A stretch of 45,646 nt of DNA from Microcaldota archaeon (lineage in GTDB: Archaea > Micrarchaeota > Micrarchaeia > Micrarchaeales > Micrarchaeaceae), in contig JASHRG010000043.1 of the NCBI GenBank assembly GCA_030037495.1, positions 1-45,646 on the forward strand, read 5' to 3'. Shown piece after piece: positions 27,280 through 36,426 of this stretch; within the stretch, counting starts at the first letter, position 1; each line of letters begins with the position of its first letter. Below the pieces are notes generated by a model. The model saw only the letters and a program-made list of their open reading frames with translations, did no database searches and was not told where the DNA came from. The translations under genes and the position numbers were made by a program.

Positions 27280-27353
27280 GCTCCTCTCGGGATTTGAACC
27301 CGAGTTTCAGCCTTGAGAGGGCTGTGTCCTTGACCAGGCTAGACGAGAGGAGC
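27280..27353 (-). tRNA. tRNA-Glu (CTC)
   Basis: Acceptor GCTCCTC/GAGGAGC, anticodon loop CTCTCAA in CAGCC/GGCTG stem, T-arm TCGGG TTCAAAT CCCGA. Confidence 0.92.
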
Positions 27354-27398
27354 CTAATTTTATAGGACAAGACAGTATTTAGCCTTTATTTGTTCGCG

Positions 27399-28205
27399 TC
27401 AGAGCTTCCTTATTATCTTCCTCGCCATCCTGTCGGTGAACGCATTCGGCATTATTTTCTCGCTTATGAAGTCCGCAACCTTCATGTCGGTTGTCTGGGA
27501 AAGCAGCACCGCTTCGTCAACGAAGTTCTCCTTTAACTGTTCATCGTATTCTGGTCTTGGCTCCCCGTTCTCTATGCTCTGCGTAACAATAGCCAGCCTT
27601 GCGAGCGCATCGGAGAACCTTTTCACAGGCCCCTCTGGCGCGGCCTTTATCCCCATTGCGTGCTGCATCAGCTCCAGGTGCACAGCCGCTTTGCTGGAGT
27701 GGTAGAGCACCCTGAACGGTATTTTGTAAATCGCCCTTATCAGGAAGCTTGTCACCTCATCCTTTGGCTCTCCTCTTGACGCCATTATCGCCGGGATTAG
27801 AAGAAGGTTCTGCTCATTGCTTATCTTCTTTCCGTGCCTGCCAGCGCAGCTTGAGAGGAAGAGGTCCCTTTCCTTTGTTGTCAGCTCGTAGAACAGGTCA
27901 ACATATGCAATCACAGCCAGCTTTATCGCCTTGTAGAGCTCGCTGCCGCCCATGTCCTCCATCTTCTGCAGCTGAGTCGCGACCTCTGCCAACTCCCTAA
28001 TCTGCCTTGAAAGCTTCCTTAATGATTCTCCTGTCCCCTTCTTTGAGGATCCTGAAACGTGCCTGCTTGCCTTTGCGTGGGCCATCGCGTAGAGCAGCCC
28101 CTTTACAGGAAGCAGGTTTGCGCCGCACCTTATTGCGAGTGATAATGCCCTTGAAGCTGAAACGCTCTTGCTCCTTGAAACAGGTCGTGACTTTGTCTTT
28201 TGCAA
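27399..28205 (-). CDS. Hypothetical helical protein (268 aa)
   Basis: Long ORF, no family recognised. Confidence 0.6.
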   Translation of the reverse strand: MQKTKSRPVSRSKSVSASRALSLAIRCGANLLPVKGLLYAMAHAKASRHVSGSSKKGTGESLRKLSRQIRELAEVATQLQKMEDMGGSELYKAIKLAVIAYVDLFYELTTKERDLFLSSCAGRHGKKISNEQNLLLIPAIMASRGEPKDEVTSFLIRAIYKIPFRVLYHSSKAAVHLELMQHAMGIKAAPEGPVKRFSDALARLAIVTQSIENGEPRPEYDEQLKENFVDEAVLLSQTTDMKVADFISEKIMPNAFTDRMARKIIRKL

Positions 28206-28357
28206 ACTAACCCTACCTCTCTAAACTATAATGAACTTGGTCGTTGGCTATTCTTGTAAAAATAGTCTTTTAAACCCATCAGTAATTTGCGGAATTGAGT
28301 TGCAAATAAATCGGTAAGTTATTTAAGATTGTATTTACACTTATCATTGGGGGTTTG

Positions 28358-28900
28358 ATGACCATACATATTGAGGATGTTGACTACGCAAAGAGCAAGA
28401 AGCTCCTCTGGGCAGAAGAAACCGTCATGGTCACAGCCACTGAGCGGAGAATAGGCCCAGGTGGCCACCTGATAACGCCAACAACGGTTATAGCAACAGA
28501 CAAGAGAGTAATCATAATAAACAGGACAACGCTTGGCATCAGGAACGACTATGAGGCAATACCTTACAACAGGATAACCAGCGTCAGGCTCGAGAAGGGC
28601 ATAATATCATCTTCGGTCTACATGAGGGTTGAGGGTTACACCTCGCCAGGCGAAGAGGGTTTCCTGAAACCTGGTGAGCAGGAGGGAGAGATACCAGGAC
28701 TCAGGGGAGGGGACGCGAAGGCACTCTCCGATTTCATAGAAAAGACGATCGCGGGGGTTACTCCGGGCCAGATGGCAGGGGCGTCATCTGCAGGGCAAGC
28801 GCAAGGAGGTGCGGGCTCCATCTACTGCTCAAAGTGCGGCGCAAAGAACAGTATCGGCGCAAAATTCTGCAGCGCGTGCGGGGCCAAGATTGGGAAATAA
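28358..28900 (+). CDS. PH-like (bPH) domain protein with C-terminal zinc ribbon
   Basis: 'VIATDKRVIIINRTTLGIRNDYEAIPYNRITSVRLEKG'; 'YCSKCGAKNSIGAKFCSACGAKIG'. Confidence 0.8.
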   Translation: MTIHIEDVDYAKSKKLLWAEETVMVTATERRIGPGGHLITPTTVIATDKRVIIINRTTLGIRNDYEAIPYNRITSVRLEKGIISSSVYMRVEGYTSPGEEGFLKPGEQEGEIPGLRGGDAKALSDFIEKTIAGVTPGQMAGASSAGQAQGGAGSIYCSKCGAKNSIGAKFCSACGAKIGK

Positions 28901-28913
28901 CGCTGGTGGTACA

Positions 28914-29258
28914 ATGATAAAGAAAATCTACAGCTATGCTGTAATGGTCAGGAATGAGAACAAGGCGGTGAAGTGGTACACGCAGAAACTTGGCTTCAAG
29001 GTCGTGGACAACTACAAGGGCTGGAAGACTGTTGCGCCGAAGGGCTCAAAGAATGTTATACACCTGTGCCAGGTGTACAAGGGCCAGGGGCTTGAGCCAG
29101 GAAACCAGGGAGTATCCATGCACACGGACAACCTTGACAAAACGTACAAGCAGCTCAGGGCCAAGGGAGTGGTGTTCACCATGAAGCCCACAAAGACCGA
29201 ATGGGGAACGTTTGCCTCATTCAAGGACCCTGACGGCAATGAGTTCACATTATACTAG
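28914..29258 (+). CDS. VOC/glyoxalase-family protein
   Basis: 'VRNENKAVKWYTQKLGFKVVDNY', 'FKDPDGNEFTLY'; ATG at 28914. Confidence 0.85.
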   Translation: MIKKIYSYAVMVRNENKAVKWYTQKLGFKVVDNYKGWKTVAPKGSKNVIHLCQVYKGQGLEPGNQGVSMHTDNLDKTYKQLRAKGVVFTMKPTKTEWGTFASFKDPDGNEFTLY

Positions 29259-29689
29259 AGCCTGTTTGCCTTCTTGCCGGCTATCGCCTCTTCTATGGAG
29301 TACCTTCCTATTACCTTGGCCTTGACTTTGTCTGTCTCGCTTATCCCCCTGCCTTTTGCTATGTGCTCTGCCTGCTTCAATTTATTTGCGTATGCCCTGT
29401 AAGCCTTGACCGCAGCTGAGCACGCGTCCCTTTCATGGGGATTTGTTATAATGAACGGCCTTGCCAGTTCCATCTTCTCCGTTATGCCCAGTTCCCTCTT
29501 CGGGTGAAATATCCTTGCATTGAACGCAGCGGCTATCTTCCTTGCGGCGTGGTTTGGTTCCTTGTCACATGCAATTATTGAAGGTGTCCCTATGCTCTCT
29601 ATCTCGTCTATGAGCCACTCTGGCCCAGAAGAGGCCATGTGGTTTACAGAAACAAGCTTTCCATCAAGGTCCAGGCATGCATAAGCCAT
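29255..29689 (-). CDS. DUF460/COG2433-like RNase H-fold protein, short form
   Basis: 'MAYACLDLDGKLVSVNHMASSGPEWLIDEIESIGTPSIIACDKEPN...RDACSAAVKAYRAYANK'; upstream in-frame residues LIVGIDTGKT suggest a non-ATG start. Confidence 0.65.
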   Translation of the reverse strand: MAYACLDLDGKLVSVNHMASSGPEWLIDEIESIGTPSIIACDKEPNHAARKIAAAFNARIFHPKRELGITEKMELARPFIITNPHERDACSAAVKAYRAYANKLKQAEHIAKGRGISETDKVKAKVIGRYSIEEAIAGKKANRL

Positions 29690-29729
29690 GGTTTTTCCTG
29701 TATCAATCCCTACTATCAGGTGCAGTCCA

Positions 29730-30794
29730 TCACTTCGTCTGGTTTATTGAATACTGTATTGCTGCATTAAGCGTCTGCGGTATTGTTTGATAATGGCAGT
29801 TCACCACATACGTTGGCGTGGTTGTTATGCCGTAGTAGTTTGCAAAGCTTCCCTGCAGATAGAGCTTCTGCGGCGCGCTGCCAAGGCATGACGCAAATGC
29901 GCTCATGTTGAGCCCAGAGCCCTGCGCTATTGACGCAAGCGTTGAATTGTCAAGAGGTGTCCCCTGGTAGAGTATACTGTAGTTTGATAGGAACGCCAGG
30001 AACCTGCTTTGCTGCAGTGAGGCGCACCAGAGGTCTTCAGGAACCTGCGCCGTCCTGTTTACCCCGTAGCCATTGTAGAGCTGCTTCTCAAACCCCGTTG
30101 ATATGAACTTGTATGATATGTTAACCGCTTGACCATACCTGCTGCTTGCGTTTATCCCTGCTATCATGCCCTGGATCGCGCCAGGCGCATATGGGTCTAT
30201 GAAAGCGTATACAGGCATGGTTGTATTCGGAGTTATCACGCATGAGCTCTTTCCGTTGATTGCAACTGCACCGAATGCCACCACTCTGTTGCCAGAGGCG
30301 GTTGCCGGAGCAACCGTCTGCACAAATGATCCTGATAAGCTGAGGTTTGAATCATACAGCATCATGCTGAAGTAGAGCGTTGTGTTGTTCAGCAATGGGT
30401 CAATGTATGGCATGACAACAAGCCATTTTCCCTGATTTGGCAGATAAGTTACATTTGCCTCCTGTGGAAGCGAGTAGTAGGGGAGCAGCGCAAGGCTAGA
30501 GTTTATCAGCGCGTAGTTCGCCAGCACCTGTTCAGCCGCATCAAGCGCCTGCGTACTGTTGTGGGCTGGAGATGCACAAATGCCGTTTGCGCTAAGCCCA
30601 TAGCCGCAGCTTGGTGATCCGTTGCTAAATCTAGAGAGCGCGAACGCAAGCCCAACGAGGATTATCACAAGCACGATCAGCGAGACGTGAAGGTAGTCAA
30701 GGCCAAGGCTCTTCACGGCAGGCCTGACAAGCATAACGGGCTCGTCGCCCTTTGCGTTAGTTTTCTTTGCCATCTCTCCCACTAAAGGAACCAT
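29730..30794 (-). CDS. Membrane-anchored DsbA-like thioredoxin-fold protein lacking the CxxC motif
   Basis: N-terminal TM; 'PVYAFIDPYAPGAIQGM' where DsbA has FxDPxCPxC; 'YYGITTTPTYVVN' cis-Pro loop. Confidence 0.6.
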   Translation of the reverse strand: MVPLVGEMAKKTNAKGDEPVMLVRPAVKSLGLDYLHVSLIVLVIILVGLAFALSRFSNGSPSCGYGLSANGICASPAHNSTQALDAAEQVLANYALINSSLALLPYYSLPQEANVTYLPNQGKWLVVMPYIDPLLNNTTLYFSMMLYDSNLSLSGSFVQTVAPATASGNRVVAFGAVAINGKSSCVITPNTTMPVYAFIDPYAPGAIQGMIAGINASSRYGQAVNISYKFISTGFEKQLYNGYGVNRTAQVPEDLWCASLQQSRFLAFLSNYSILYQGTPLDNSTLASIAQGSGLNMSAFASCLGSAPQKLYLQGSFANYYGITTTPTYVVNCHYQTIPQTLNAAIQYSINQTK

Positions 30795-30859
30795 TAAGAT
30801 TGCTGGTTAAACCTTTAAAAACCTACTATATTATTAGGGTGATCTTGCCGCAAATCTCA

Positions 30860-31291
30860 CTATCTCAGAGACTTGCACATGTGGACATAACTGTCATTAC
30901 GTTCGAAAAGGTTACTAACTGATCCATATTTTCTGAATCCATATTTCCTGTAAAGCGTGAGCGCTGGCTTGTTTCTTGTATCCACCCAGTCTTCAACGAA
31001 TTTCAGCTTCTTTCTCTTAGCATATTGTATCGCATACCCAAGGAGCATTGTGCCTATTCCATGCCTTCTATATGTGCTATCAACTATGAGTTCATCAAGC
31101 AGGCACATGTAAGTGCCCCAGTCCAGCGTCATGCCCCCTGCCACATTTCCGTCAAGTTTTACGACAAAGGAATCGCAGTTATCAAATGCATGCAAGACTC
31201 CTGCTAGCCACCTTCTTCCCCAAACATTTACTATCAGCGCTTTTACCTGTTTCCTATCACTTTCTTTGTATCTTGTAATTCTCGCCTGCAT
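30860..31291 (-). CDS. GNAT-family N-acetyltransferase
   Basis: 'LLDELIVDSTYRRHGIGTMLLGYAIQYAKRKKLKFVEDWVDTRNKPALTLYRKYGFRKYG'; start MQARITRY at 31291. Confidence 0.85.
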   Translation of the reverse strand: MQARITRYKESDRKQVKALIVNVWGRRWLAGVLHAFDNCDSFVVKLDGNVAGGMTLDWGTYMCLLDELIVDSTYRRHGIGTMLLGYAIQYAKRKKLKFVEDWVDTRNKPALTLYRKYGFRKYGSVSNLFERNDSYVHMCKSLR

Positions 31292-31340
31292 GCTACCTAT
31301 TGCCTGAAAAGGGTTATAAAATAATAAGTGAATGGGGATT

Positions 31341-31380
31341 CTCGGGATTTGAACCCGCGGCCTATGTCTTAGGAGGGCAT
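31341..31380 (-). repeat. tRNA-Arg 3'-half fragment
   Basis: 37/40 match to tRNA-Arg 32191-32230 (T-arm through anticodon loop). Confidence 0.8.
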
Positions 31381-31457
31381 GCGCAGTCAAACATCAATCT
31401 CCAAGATGTATGCAGACATATTGGTTGGCATAACTGCATATATAAAATATCCATGTG

Positions 31458-31883
31458 CTACTTTACAAGTTCCTTGTAGTTAAAAATGTTTACATTATAT
31501 TTGTTTTTTATTGTTCCTTTCTTTTTAAGTATTTTTGAATCCTCGGTAACTAAATCCTCTTTTGAAACAATTGCTGTTGCCAATATCAGACAATCTATAT
31601 AATCGCTAAATTCGGTAGATAATGCGCTTGCAATCTCTATTATCTTAGGGTCATAGAACGGCTGGATTCTAAACTCGCGATTTATGGTGTTTATGGCGTG
31701 TATGGCTAATCTTGGGTTTAGCTGGAGTTTGGCAATTTTTGCTTGGAGTTCAAATAAGGAGATCTCGTTCACTCCGATGTCTTCAAATGTCAAAATGCTT
31801 TTTTCGCTATCTATAGCAACCAGTAGATCTGTTTCTATTTCCAGGCCCGAGAGGGGCAATAAATAGGTAGTGTCAATTATCAT
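31458..31883 (-). CDS. PIN-domain toxin (VapC-type)
   Basis: 'MIIDTTYLLPL', 'VNEISLFELQAKIAKL', 'DYIDCLILATAIVSKEDLVTEDSKIL'. Confidence 0.8.
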   Translation of the reverse strand: MIIDTTYLLPLSGLEIETDLLVAIDSEKSILTFEDIGVNEISLFELQAKIAKLQLNPRLAIHAINTINREFRIQPFYDPKIIEIASALSTEFSDYIDCLILATAIVSKEDLVTEDSKILKKKGTIKNKYNVNIFNYKELVK

Positions 31884-32119
31884 GATTGTGCCGCTTCAGA
31901 TAATTCATGCCTAAATTTCTCAAAATCCTTCTGGGTGACCTTTGCGACGCGTTTTGAATGCAGTAATTCGTGTAATCTGCTTCTATTTGTCAAGGCTCTT
32001 CGGACTACCTTGTTTAGCACTTTAGATATTGCCTTAGAGCTGTTGTACTCGGCAACGCTCTCTTTAACAAGGGCGTCGTATACGTCTTTTTCTAATAGTA
32101 CTGTGGTTCTTCTTTGCAT
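31880..32119 (-). CDS. Antitoxin (VapB-type)
   Basis: 'RRTTVLLEKDVYDALVKESVAEYNSSKAISKVLNKVVRRAL'; overlaps toxin start by 4 nt; ATG MQRRTTV at 32119. Confidence 0.7.
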   Translation of the reverse strand: MQRRTTVLLEKDVYDALVKESVAEYNSSKAISKVLNKVVRRALTNRSRLHELLHSKRVAKVTQKDFEKFRHELSEAAQS

Positions 32120-32184
32120 GAGAATCACTAATATGTTTGTATGCCTAAACATATAAATAGCTTTCTTGTGTTAATAAACTAAAC

Positions 32185-32258
32185 GGGCTCCGCGGGATTT
32201 GAACCCGCGACCTATGTCTTAGGAGGACATCGCTCTATCCAAGCTGAGCTAGGAGCCC
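32185..32258 (-). tRNA. tRNA-Arg (CCT)
   Basis: Acceptor GGGCTCC/GGAGCCC, anticodon loop CTCCTAA in ATGTC/GACAT stem. Confidence 0.92.
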
Positions 32259-32259
32259 A

Positions 32260-32808
32260 TCATTTCAATAAAAGTGAACTATCTGTAAAATATATCAGTA
32301 TGTGTTTATCACAGGCTTGCCTTAGCTCTGTAGAACTTCCAGCGAAGAGGTGAAGGTTGACGGTTTCGACCTTGAGGTTCTTTAAAAATTCGACCAGGGG
32401 TACGAAATCAGCATCGCCAGAAAGGATTATTATGCTCTCAACGCCTTTGGTCATCGCAGATTTTATGGCATCTACAACAAGCAGTACGTCAACTCCCTTC
32501 TCTTCTGGAACAAGACGCTTACCTAATTTTCTATATCTTAATTTGCGGGTTTTAATGATTATTGGCCATTTTGGACTTAAACTTCTGATTCCACTATGAA
32601 ATTTCTGCTGGGCTGCGTATTGAGTTTGTTCTTTTGAGATGTCTTTTACTGCATCGTACAGATATATTTCTCTTAATTCAAAACTGAATTGTTTTGAAAG
32701 CATCGCAAACAGCCCCTCATAATCTGCCGGAGGAAATGGAAGTCTTCTTGATTCTTTAAGGGAATGATAAAGGTTAGAGTTGTCTATGAAAAGGGCTGCC
32801 TTCTTCAT
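32260..32808 (-). CDS. NYN (LabA-like/PIN-like) ribonuclease domain protein
   Basis: 'KKAALFIDNSNLYHSL', 'EKGVDVLLVVDAIKSAMTKGVESIIILSGDADFVPLVEFLKNLKVETVNLH'. Confidence 0.85.
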   Translation of the reverse strand: MKKAALFIDNSNLYHSLKESRRLPFPPADYEGLFAMLSKQFSFELREIYLYDAVKDISKEQTQYAAQQKFHSGIRSLSPKWPIIIKTRKLRYRKLGKRLVPEEKGVDVLLVVDAIKSAMTKGVESIIILSGDADFVPLVEFLKNLKVETVNLHLFAGSSTELRQACDKHILIYFTDSSLLLK

Positions 32809-32824
32809 GATTATCAGATTTAAG

Positions 32825-32858
32825 CCCAGCTTTACCAGCCGAAGCCGGTAACCCTGGG
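32825..32858 (-). promoter_or_regulatory. Predicted UUCG-tetraloop hairpin upstream of NYN gene
   Basis: Minus strand CCCAG-GG-TTACCGGC-TTCG-GCTGGTAA-AG-CTGGG; 17-50 nt before the NYN ATG. Confidence 0.55.
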
Positions 32859-32899
32859 GATCCTATGATAGTACAGCGTAGTTTAAGGTATATAAGGCT

Positions 32900-32941
32900 T
32901 TAGGAGGACATCGCTCTATCCAAGCTGAGCTAGGAGCCCAT
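32900..32941 (-). repeat. tRNA-Arg 5'-half fragment
   Basis: 42-bp exact copy of 32219-32260 (tRNA 5' end through anticodon loop). Confidence 0.92.
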
Positions 32942-32990
32942 GAAAGGGATTCTGTATGGAGCTATTTAAGGGTTGTTGCTTGTGTGTAGA

Positions 32991-34538
32991 CTATGGAAGC
33001 TGGGACTTGACAAGCGAACCGAAAGAGTATGCGGGCATGAGCCCATAAGGAGGGGTTTGCCTGACCCTGAGCCATGTCACAGTGCCCGTGCCTGTTGCAA
33101 GCGCCTGATACCAAAATGTTACGGGAGACGATGACGCAGATGGCGACTGCGCTGACCCCGCTTCCTGGTAATTGAAGTAAGATGTCATGTTCTCTTGCCA
33201 GCGCACTATGCTCCATACCCCGGTGCTCTGCGAAGATGATAGTGTAGATTCGACGCATGTGCCTGCAGAACCTGGTATCTGAAGCGTGCTCGCCCCTGAT
33301 AAGCCTCCGTCCATGGCGACCGCGCCCTGGGTGCACCTGAATGAATTGCTGCTGTAGCCGAATGCTGATGAGGAATAGCCAACTGAATTCGGGAATATCG
33401 GATAGCCGTAGAATTCAAATGTGGTTGTGGCGCTGAATGCAGAAACGACCCCGTCAGTGGTTATCCCCAGGTTGATGCATGGGTTTGCATTTTCGTCGCA
33501 GCTTGTTATGGTTTGGCCAGACGGCCTCTCAAGCGTAAGCCCGTTGTTCACCGCGACGTCCATGGATGCATCAGGGCCCTGGTCGTATGTCCAGTGGCTT
33601 GTGTTTAGCTTGTTTCCGTAGAAGTTGTCGTAGAAGTTGAAGACCTTGGCTCCATTGTCATATTGTCCGTATGCGCTCGAGAGTTGCGGCGCCTCACCTG
33701 TCGGCCCTGATGCTGACATCACGTTGGAGTCCATGAAGTCCATGTATATAATGGCATTTGATGACCCTGGTATGCTGGTGCCGAGATTTACCCAGACAGT
33801 AGTCAGCGATGCGGTGTTGCTCGGCCCGGATTCTATCCACGCCTGCAGCTGGGTGCCTGTTGGCGACCCATATGTGAACTCCACGTTGTTCCACTGTCGT
33901 TGTATATAAGCAGAGTATGATGAACTTGTGACGTTCAGCTGTTGCTGGAAATTTGATTGCGTGGCAAGGGGCTGCTGGTTCCTTATCGTTATGGGCACCC
34001 AGGCGATTATGCCCTTGCAGCACTGACTGGAGCCAAGGGATTCCACGACTGCCTTTACTGATGCTACCTGTGATACAAGGCCCGACTGAGTACCCTGGGA
34101 GTAGTTTATCCATAGTGTACCTGTAAATGAAGTGCCCAGCGCCGCAGAGCTTGGGAGCGGGCACAGGAACGATGCATTCACCACAGAGCCCTGGACAACG
34201 TAAGCTGGGAAAGCGATGAACTGGGTGGGGAAAGAGGGGGCAGTCGTTGTGTTCGAACACCCGATATAGTTTATTTCTATTGGCGTAGTCGTCCCTTGGC
34301 CTATAGTCACCTTCAGCAATCCGTTTGAAGAGAGCGTTGGGGAAGTGCACAGGTATCCTGCCAGCGGCACGCACGCATTTTCCGAGTATGCCGCTGCCGT
34401 GAAGAAGCCAAAGAAGTAGAGAACGCCTACTATGACTGCGATTACCACAACTGCCACAGAATAAAGCATCATCTGCTCGACAGATGCCTGCTGGCGCAGG
34501 CGAGTCCTCCATATTGGCCTTTCGCTCTTTTCTTTCAA
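32991..34538 (-). CDS. Secreted DUF2341-type surface protein with class III-like signal peptide
   Basis: 'RQQASVEQMMLYSVAVVVIAVIVGVLYFFGFF'; 'WNNVEFTYGSPTGTQLQAWIES...VWVNLGTSIPGSSNAIIYMDF'. Confidence 0.8.
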   Translation of the reverse strand: MKEKSERPIWRTRLRQQASVEQMMLYSVAVVVIAVIVGVLYFFGFFTAAAYSENACVPLAGYLCTSPTLSSNGLLKVTIGQGTTTPIEINYIGCSNTTTAPSFPTQFIAFPAYVVQGSVVNASFLCPLPSSAALGTSFTGTLWINYSQGTQSGLVSQVASVKAVVESLGSSQCCKGIIAWVPITIRNQQPLATQSNFQQQLNVTSSSYSAYIQRQWNNVEFTYGSPTGTQLQAWIESGPSNTASLTTVWVNLGTSIPGSSNAIIYMDFMDSNVMSASGPTGEAPQLSSAYGQYDNGAKVFNFYDNFYGNKLNTSHWTYDQGPDASMDVAVNNGLTLERPSGQTITSCDENANPCINLGITTDGVVSAFSATTTFEFYGYPIFPNSVGYSSSAFGYSSNSFRCTQGAVAMDGGLSGASTLQIPGSAGTCVESTLSSSQSTGVWSIVRWQENMTSYFNYQEAGSAQSPSASSSPVTFWYQALATGTGTVTWLRVRQTPPYGLMPAYSFGSLVKSQLP

Positions 34539-34545
34539 AGCACCA

Positions 34546-36423
34546 CTACATCATGTTTACCGATGGTATACCAAGTATGGAAAGCGAGTATTTTATAATG
34601 TTGGCAAAGGCGAGCGCTATTGCCAACCTGCCCTGCCTCTGCCTCTCGTCCATGGACTTCAGTATTGGTACACTTTCGTACATGTTGCTGAATGCAGCTG
34701 CAAGATTGTTTGCATATTCGGTCATCACGTTCGGGCGCAGCTCTGCGCAGGACTTCTCGACAGTGTCAGTGAACCTTGACATCAGTTTTATGAGATTGAA
34801 CTCGTAATCGGTCGTCACCGCCTCTGGGTCATAGCTTATCTCTCCGCCCATCTTAGAATCTTCGATCAGGCGCACAGCCCTTGCATACATATACTGGCAG
34901 TATGGCCCAGAATTGCCCTTGAAGCCCAGCGCCCTCTCCCATGAGAATATTGTTTTCCTTTCCGGAGAGAGCCTTAGCAGATCGAACTTTATTGCTCCGA
35001 GCGCAACGGCGCGCGCTACCTCCTCCTTTTCCTGCGCGCTGAGCTTGGCCTTTGCCTCATTGATAAGGGAGAATGCCTTTTTCTCTGCCTCCGCCAAGAG
35101 ATCATCAGCCGTGTTGCCTATCCAGTTTCCGCTCCTCCCTGAGAGTGAGCCTGACTCAAGCTCAAGCGCACCGTATGAGAGGTGCTTTATCCCGTCGGCT
35201 ATGTCGTATCTTCCAAGAAGGGTGAATGCCAGCCTCACCAGCGCCTGCGGGTAGTCCTGCCTCGCATCGATTATGTTTACTGCCTTCTTCACGTTGCCAT
35301 AATCTATGCCCTTGCCGCTCTTTGATGTTGTAAATAGGGGCTTGCCGTTCGGTTGCCTCTCTACGAATGGGATGAACCTGAACCTGTTGTCTAGCAGGCC
35401 GAACTTCCACATGTGGAACGCTATGTCCTTTGCAACGTATGTTGGTGTCCCGTCATTCCTTATAAGCACCTTTATCATCTCCTTGAGGCCGCGAAACTCG
35501 CTTGGCAGGTTCTTTACTGCTGAGAGGTCCATTACTATGCAGTTAGCGTGCTCCCCCTCCGTCATCTTCTTCGCAACGCCCTTCTTTAGCAGAAGCTCAA
35601 GTGCAGCCTCAAGTTGCTTCGTGGCAACTATGTCTGTTTCCCATATCAGCACATCCCTGAATATTAGGTATGAGAAAGCTGTCTGGTTCTGCGCCCTCAC
35701 GCACCTCTCTGAAAGGTCCCTTGCAAGCTTGGATTCGTATGTCCCGTCCTGTTCCATTAGCTGCAGCAGCTTTGAAAGCTCTTGCTTTATGTCGCGCTTT
35801 TCCATTTCCTGATTTACTTTAACGTATTCCTCGCCGAGCCAGTGGTCGAATTTCTTCTCGCCGGGCTCCTTGTTCAGGTTCAGGAAGCCCCACACGCTTT
35901 CCACAACCTGCGAACCCAAGTCCTCTATGAAGTCCTCCCTTTCAACATTGTAGCCGCACGCTTGGTGTATGTTTGCGACCGTGTCTCCCAGCACAGCGTT
36001 CTTGAGGTGGCCAAGGTGCCAGGGCTTGTTCGGGTTCACGCTCGGGTATTCTATTATTACCTTCTCATTCTTGCCCATACCTGACACGGGCTCTGCCCTT
36101 TTTATGCTGAATGCATAATCCATCGTCTGCTTTATATACCAGACCCTGTGGAGGTAGAAGTTTATGTATCCGTTCTGCACTGCTGTCTTCTTCACGAAGT
36201 CCGGTGCCGCCAGCTTGTCGACTATGCTCTGCGCTATGTCATTTGGGGTGCCTGGCCTTCCCTTCGCTATCCTAAATGACACGCTGCAGGATATGTCGCC
36301 GAAACCCTGCGAGAACTCCACAGTGTCGTCTATGCTCTTGGGATCAAAGCCTGCTGCCTTTGCCGCCTTCTCAAGCGCGCGTGAAAGCTCATCTTTGACC
36401 CTGCTGTAAGGCGAACTTTGCAT
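34546..36423 (-). CDS. argS: Arginyl-tRNA synthetase
   Basis: 'IEYPSVNPNKPWHLGHLKNAVLGD', 'VRLAFTLLGRYDIADGIKHLSYGALEL', 'FKGNSGPYCQYMYARA'. Confidence 0.92.
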   Translation of the reverse strand: MQSSPYSRVKDELSRALEKAAKAAGFDPKSIDDTVEFSQGFGDISCSVSFRIAKGRPGTPNDIAQSIVDKLAAPDFVKKTAVQNGYINFYLHRVWYIKQTMDYAFSIKRAEPVSGMGKNEKVIIEYPSVNPNKPWHLGHLKNAVLGDTVANIHQACGYNVEREDFIEDLGSQVVESVWGFLNLNKEPGEKKFDHWLGEEYVKVNQEMEKRDIKQELSKLLQLMEQDGTYESKLARDLSERCVRAQNQTAFSYLIFRDVLIWETDIVATKQLEAALELLLKKGVAKKMTEGEHANCIVMDLSAVKNLPSEFRGLKEMIKVLIRNDGTPTYVAKDIAFHMWKFGLLDNRFRFIPFVERQPNGKPLFTTSKSGKGIDYGNVKKAVNIIDARQDYPQALVRLAFTLLGRYDIADGIKHLSYGALELESGSLSGRSGNWIGNTADDLLAEAEKKAFSLINEAKAKLSAQEKEEVARAVALGAIKFDLLRLSPERKTIFSWERALGFKGNSGPYCQYMYARAVRLIEDSKMGGEISYDPEAVTTDYEFNLIKLMSRFTDTVEKSCAELRPNVMTEYANNLAAAFSNMYESVPILKSMDERQRQGRLAIALAFANIIKYSLSILGIPSVNMM

Positions 36424-36426
36424 GAA

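Noticed and set aside
31292-31390. N-terminal extension of the GNAT ORF (MTAHALLRHRPRVQIPRIPI...)
   Set aside because: It is the translation of the tRNA-Arg fragment; the natural start is MQARITRY at 31291.
31341-31420. Intact second tRNA-Arg with an intron
   Set aside because: No matching 5' acceptor/D-arm could be found upstream on the minus strand; it is a 3'-half fragment only.
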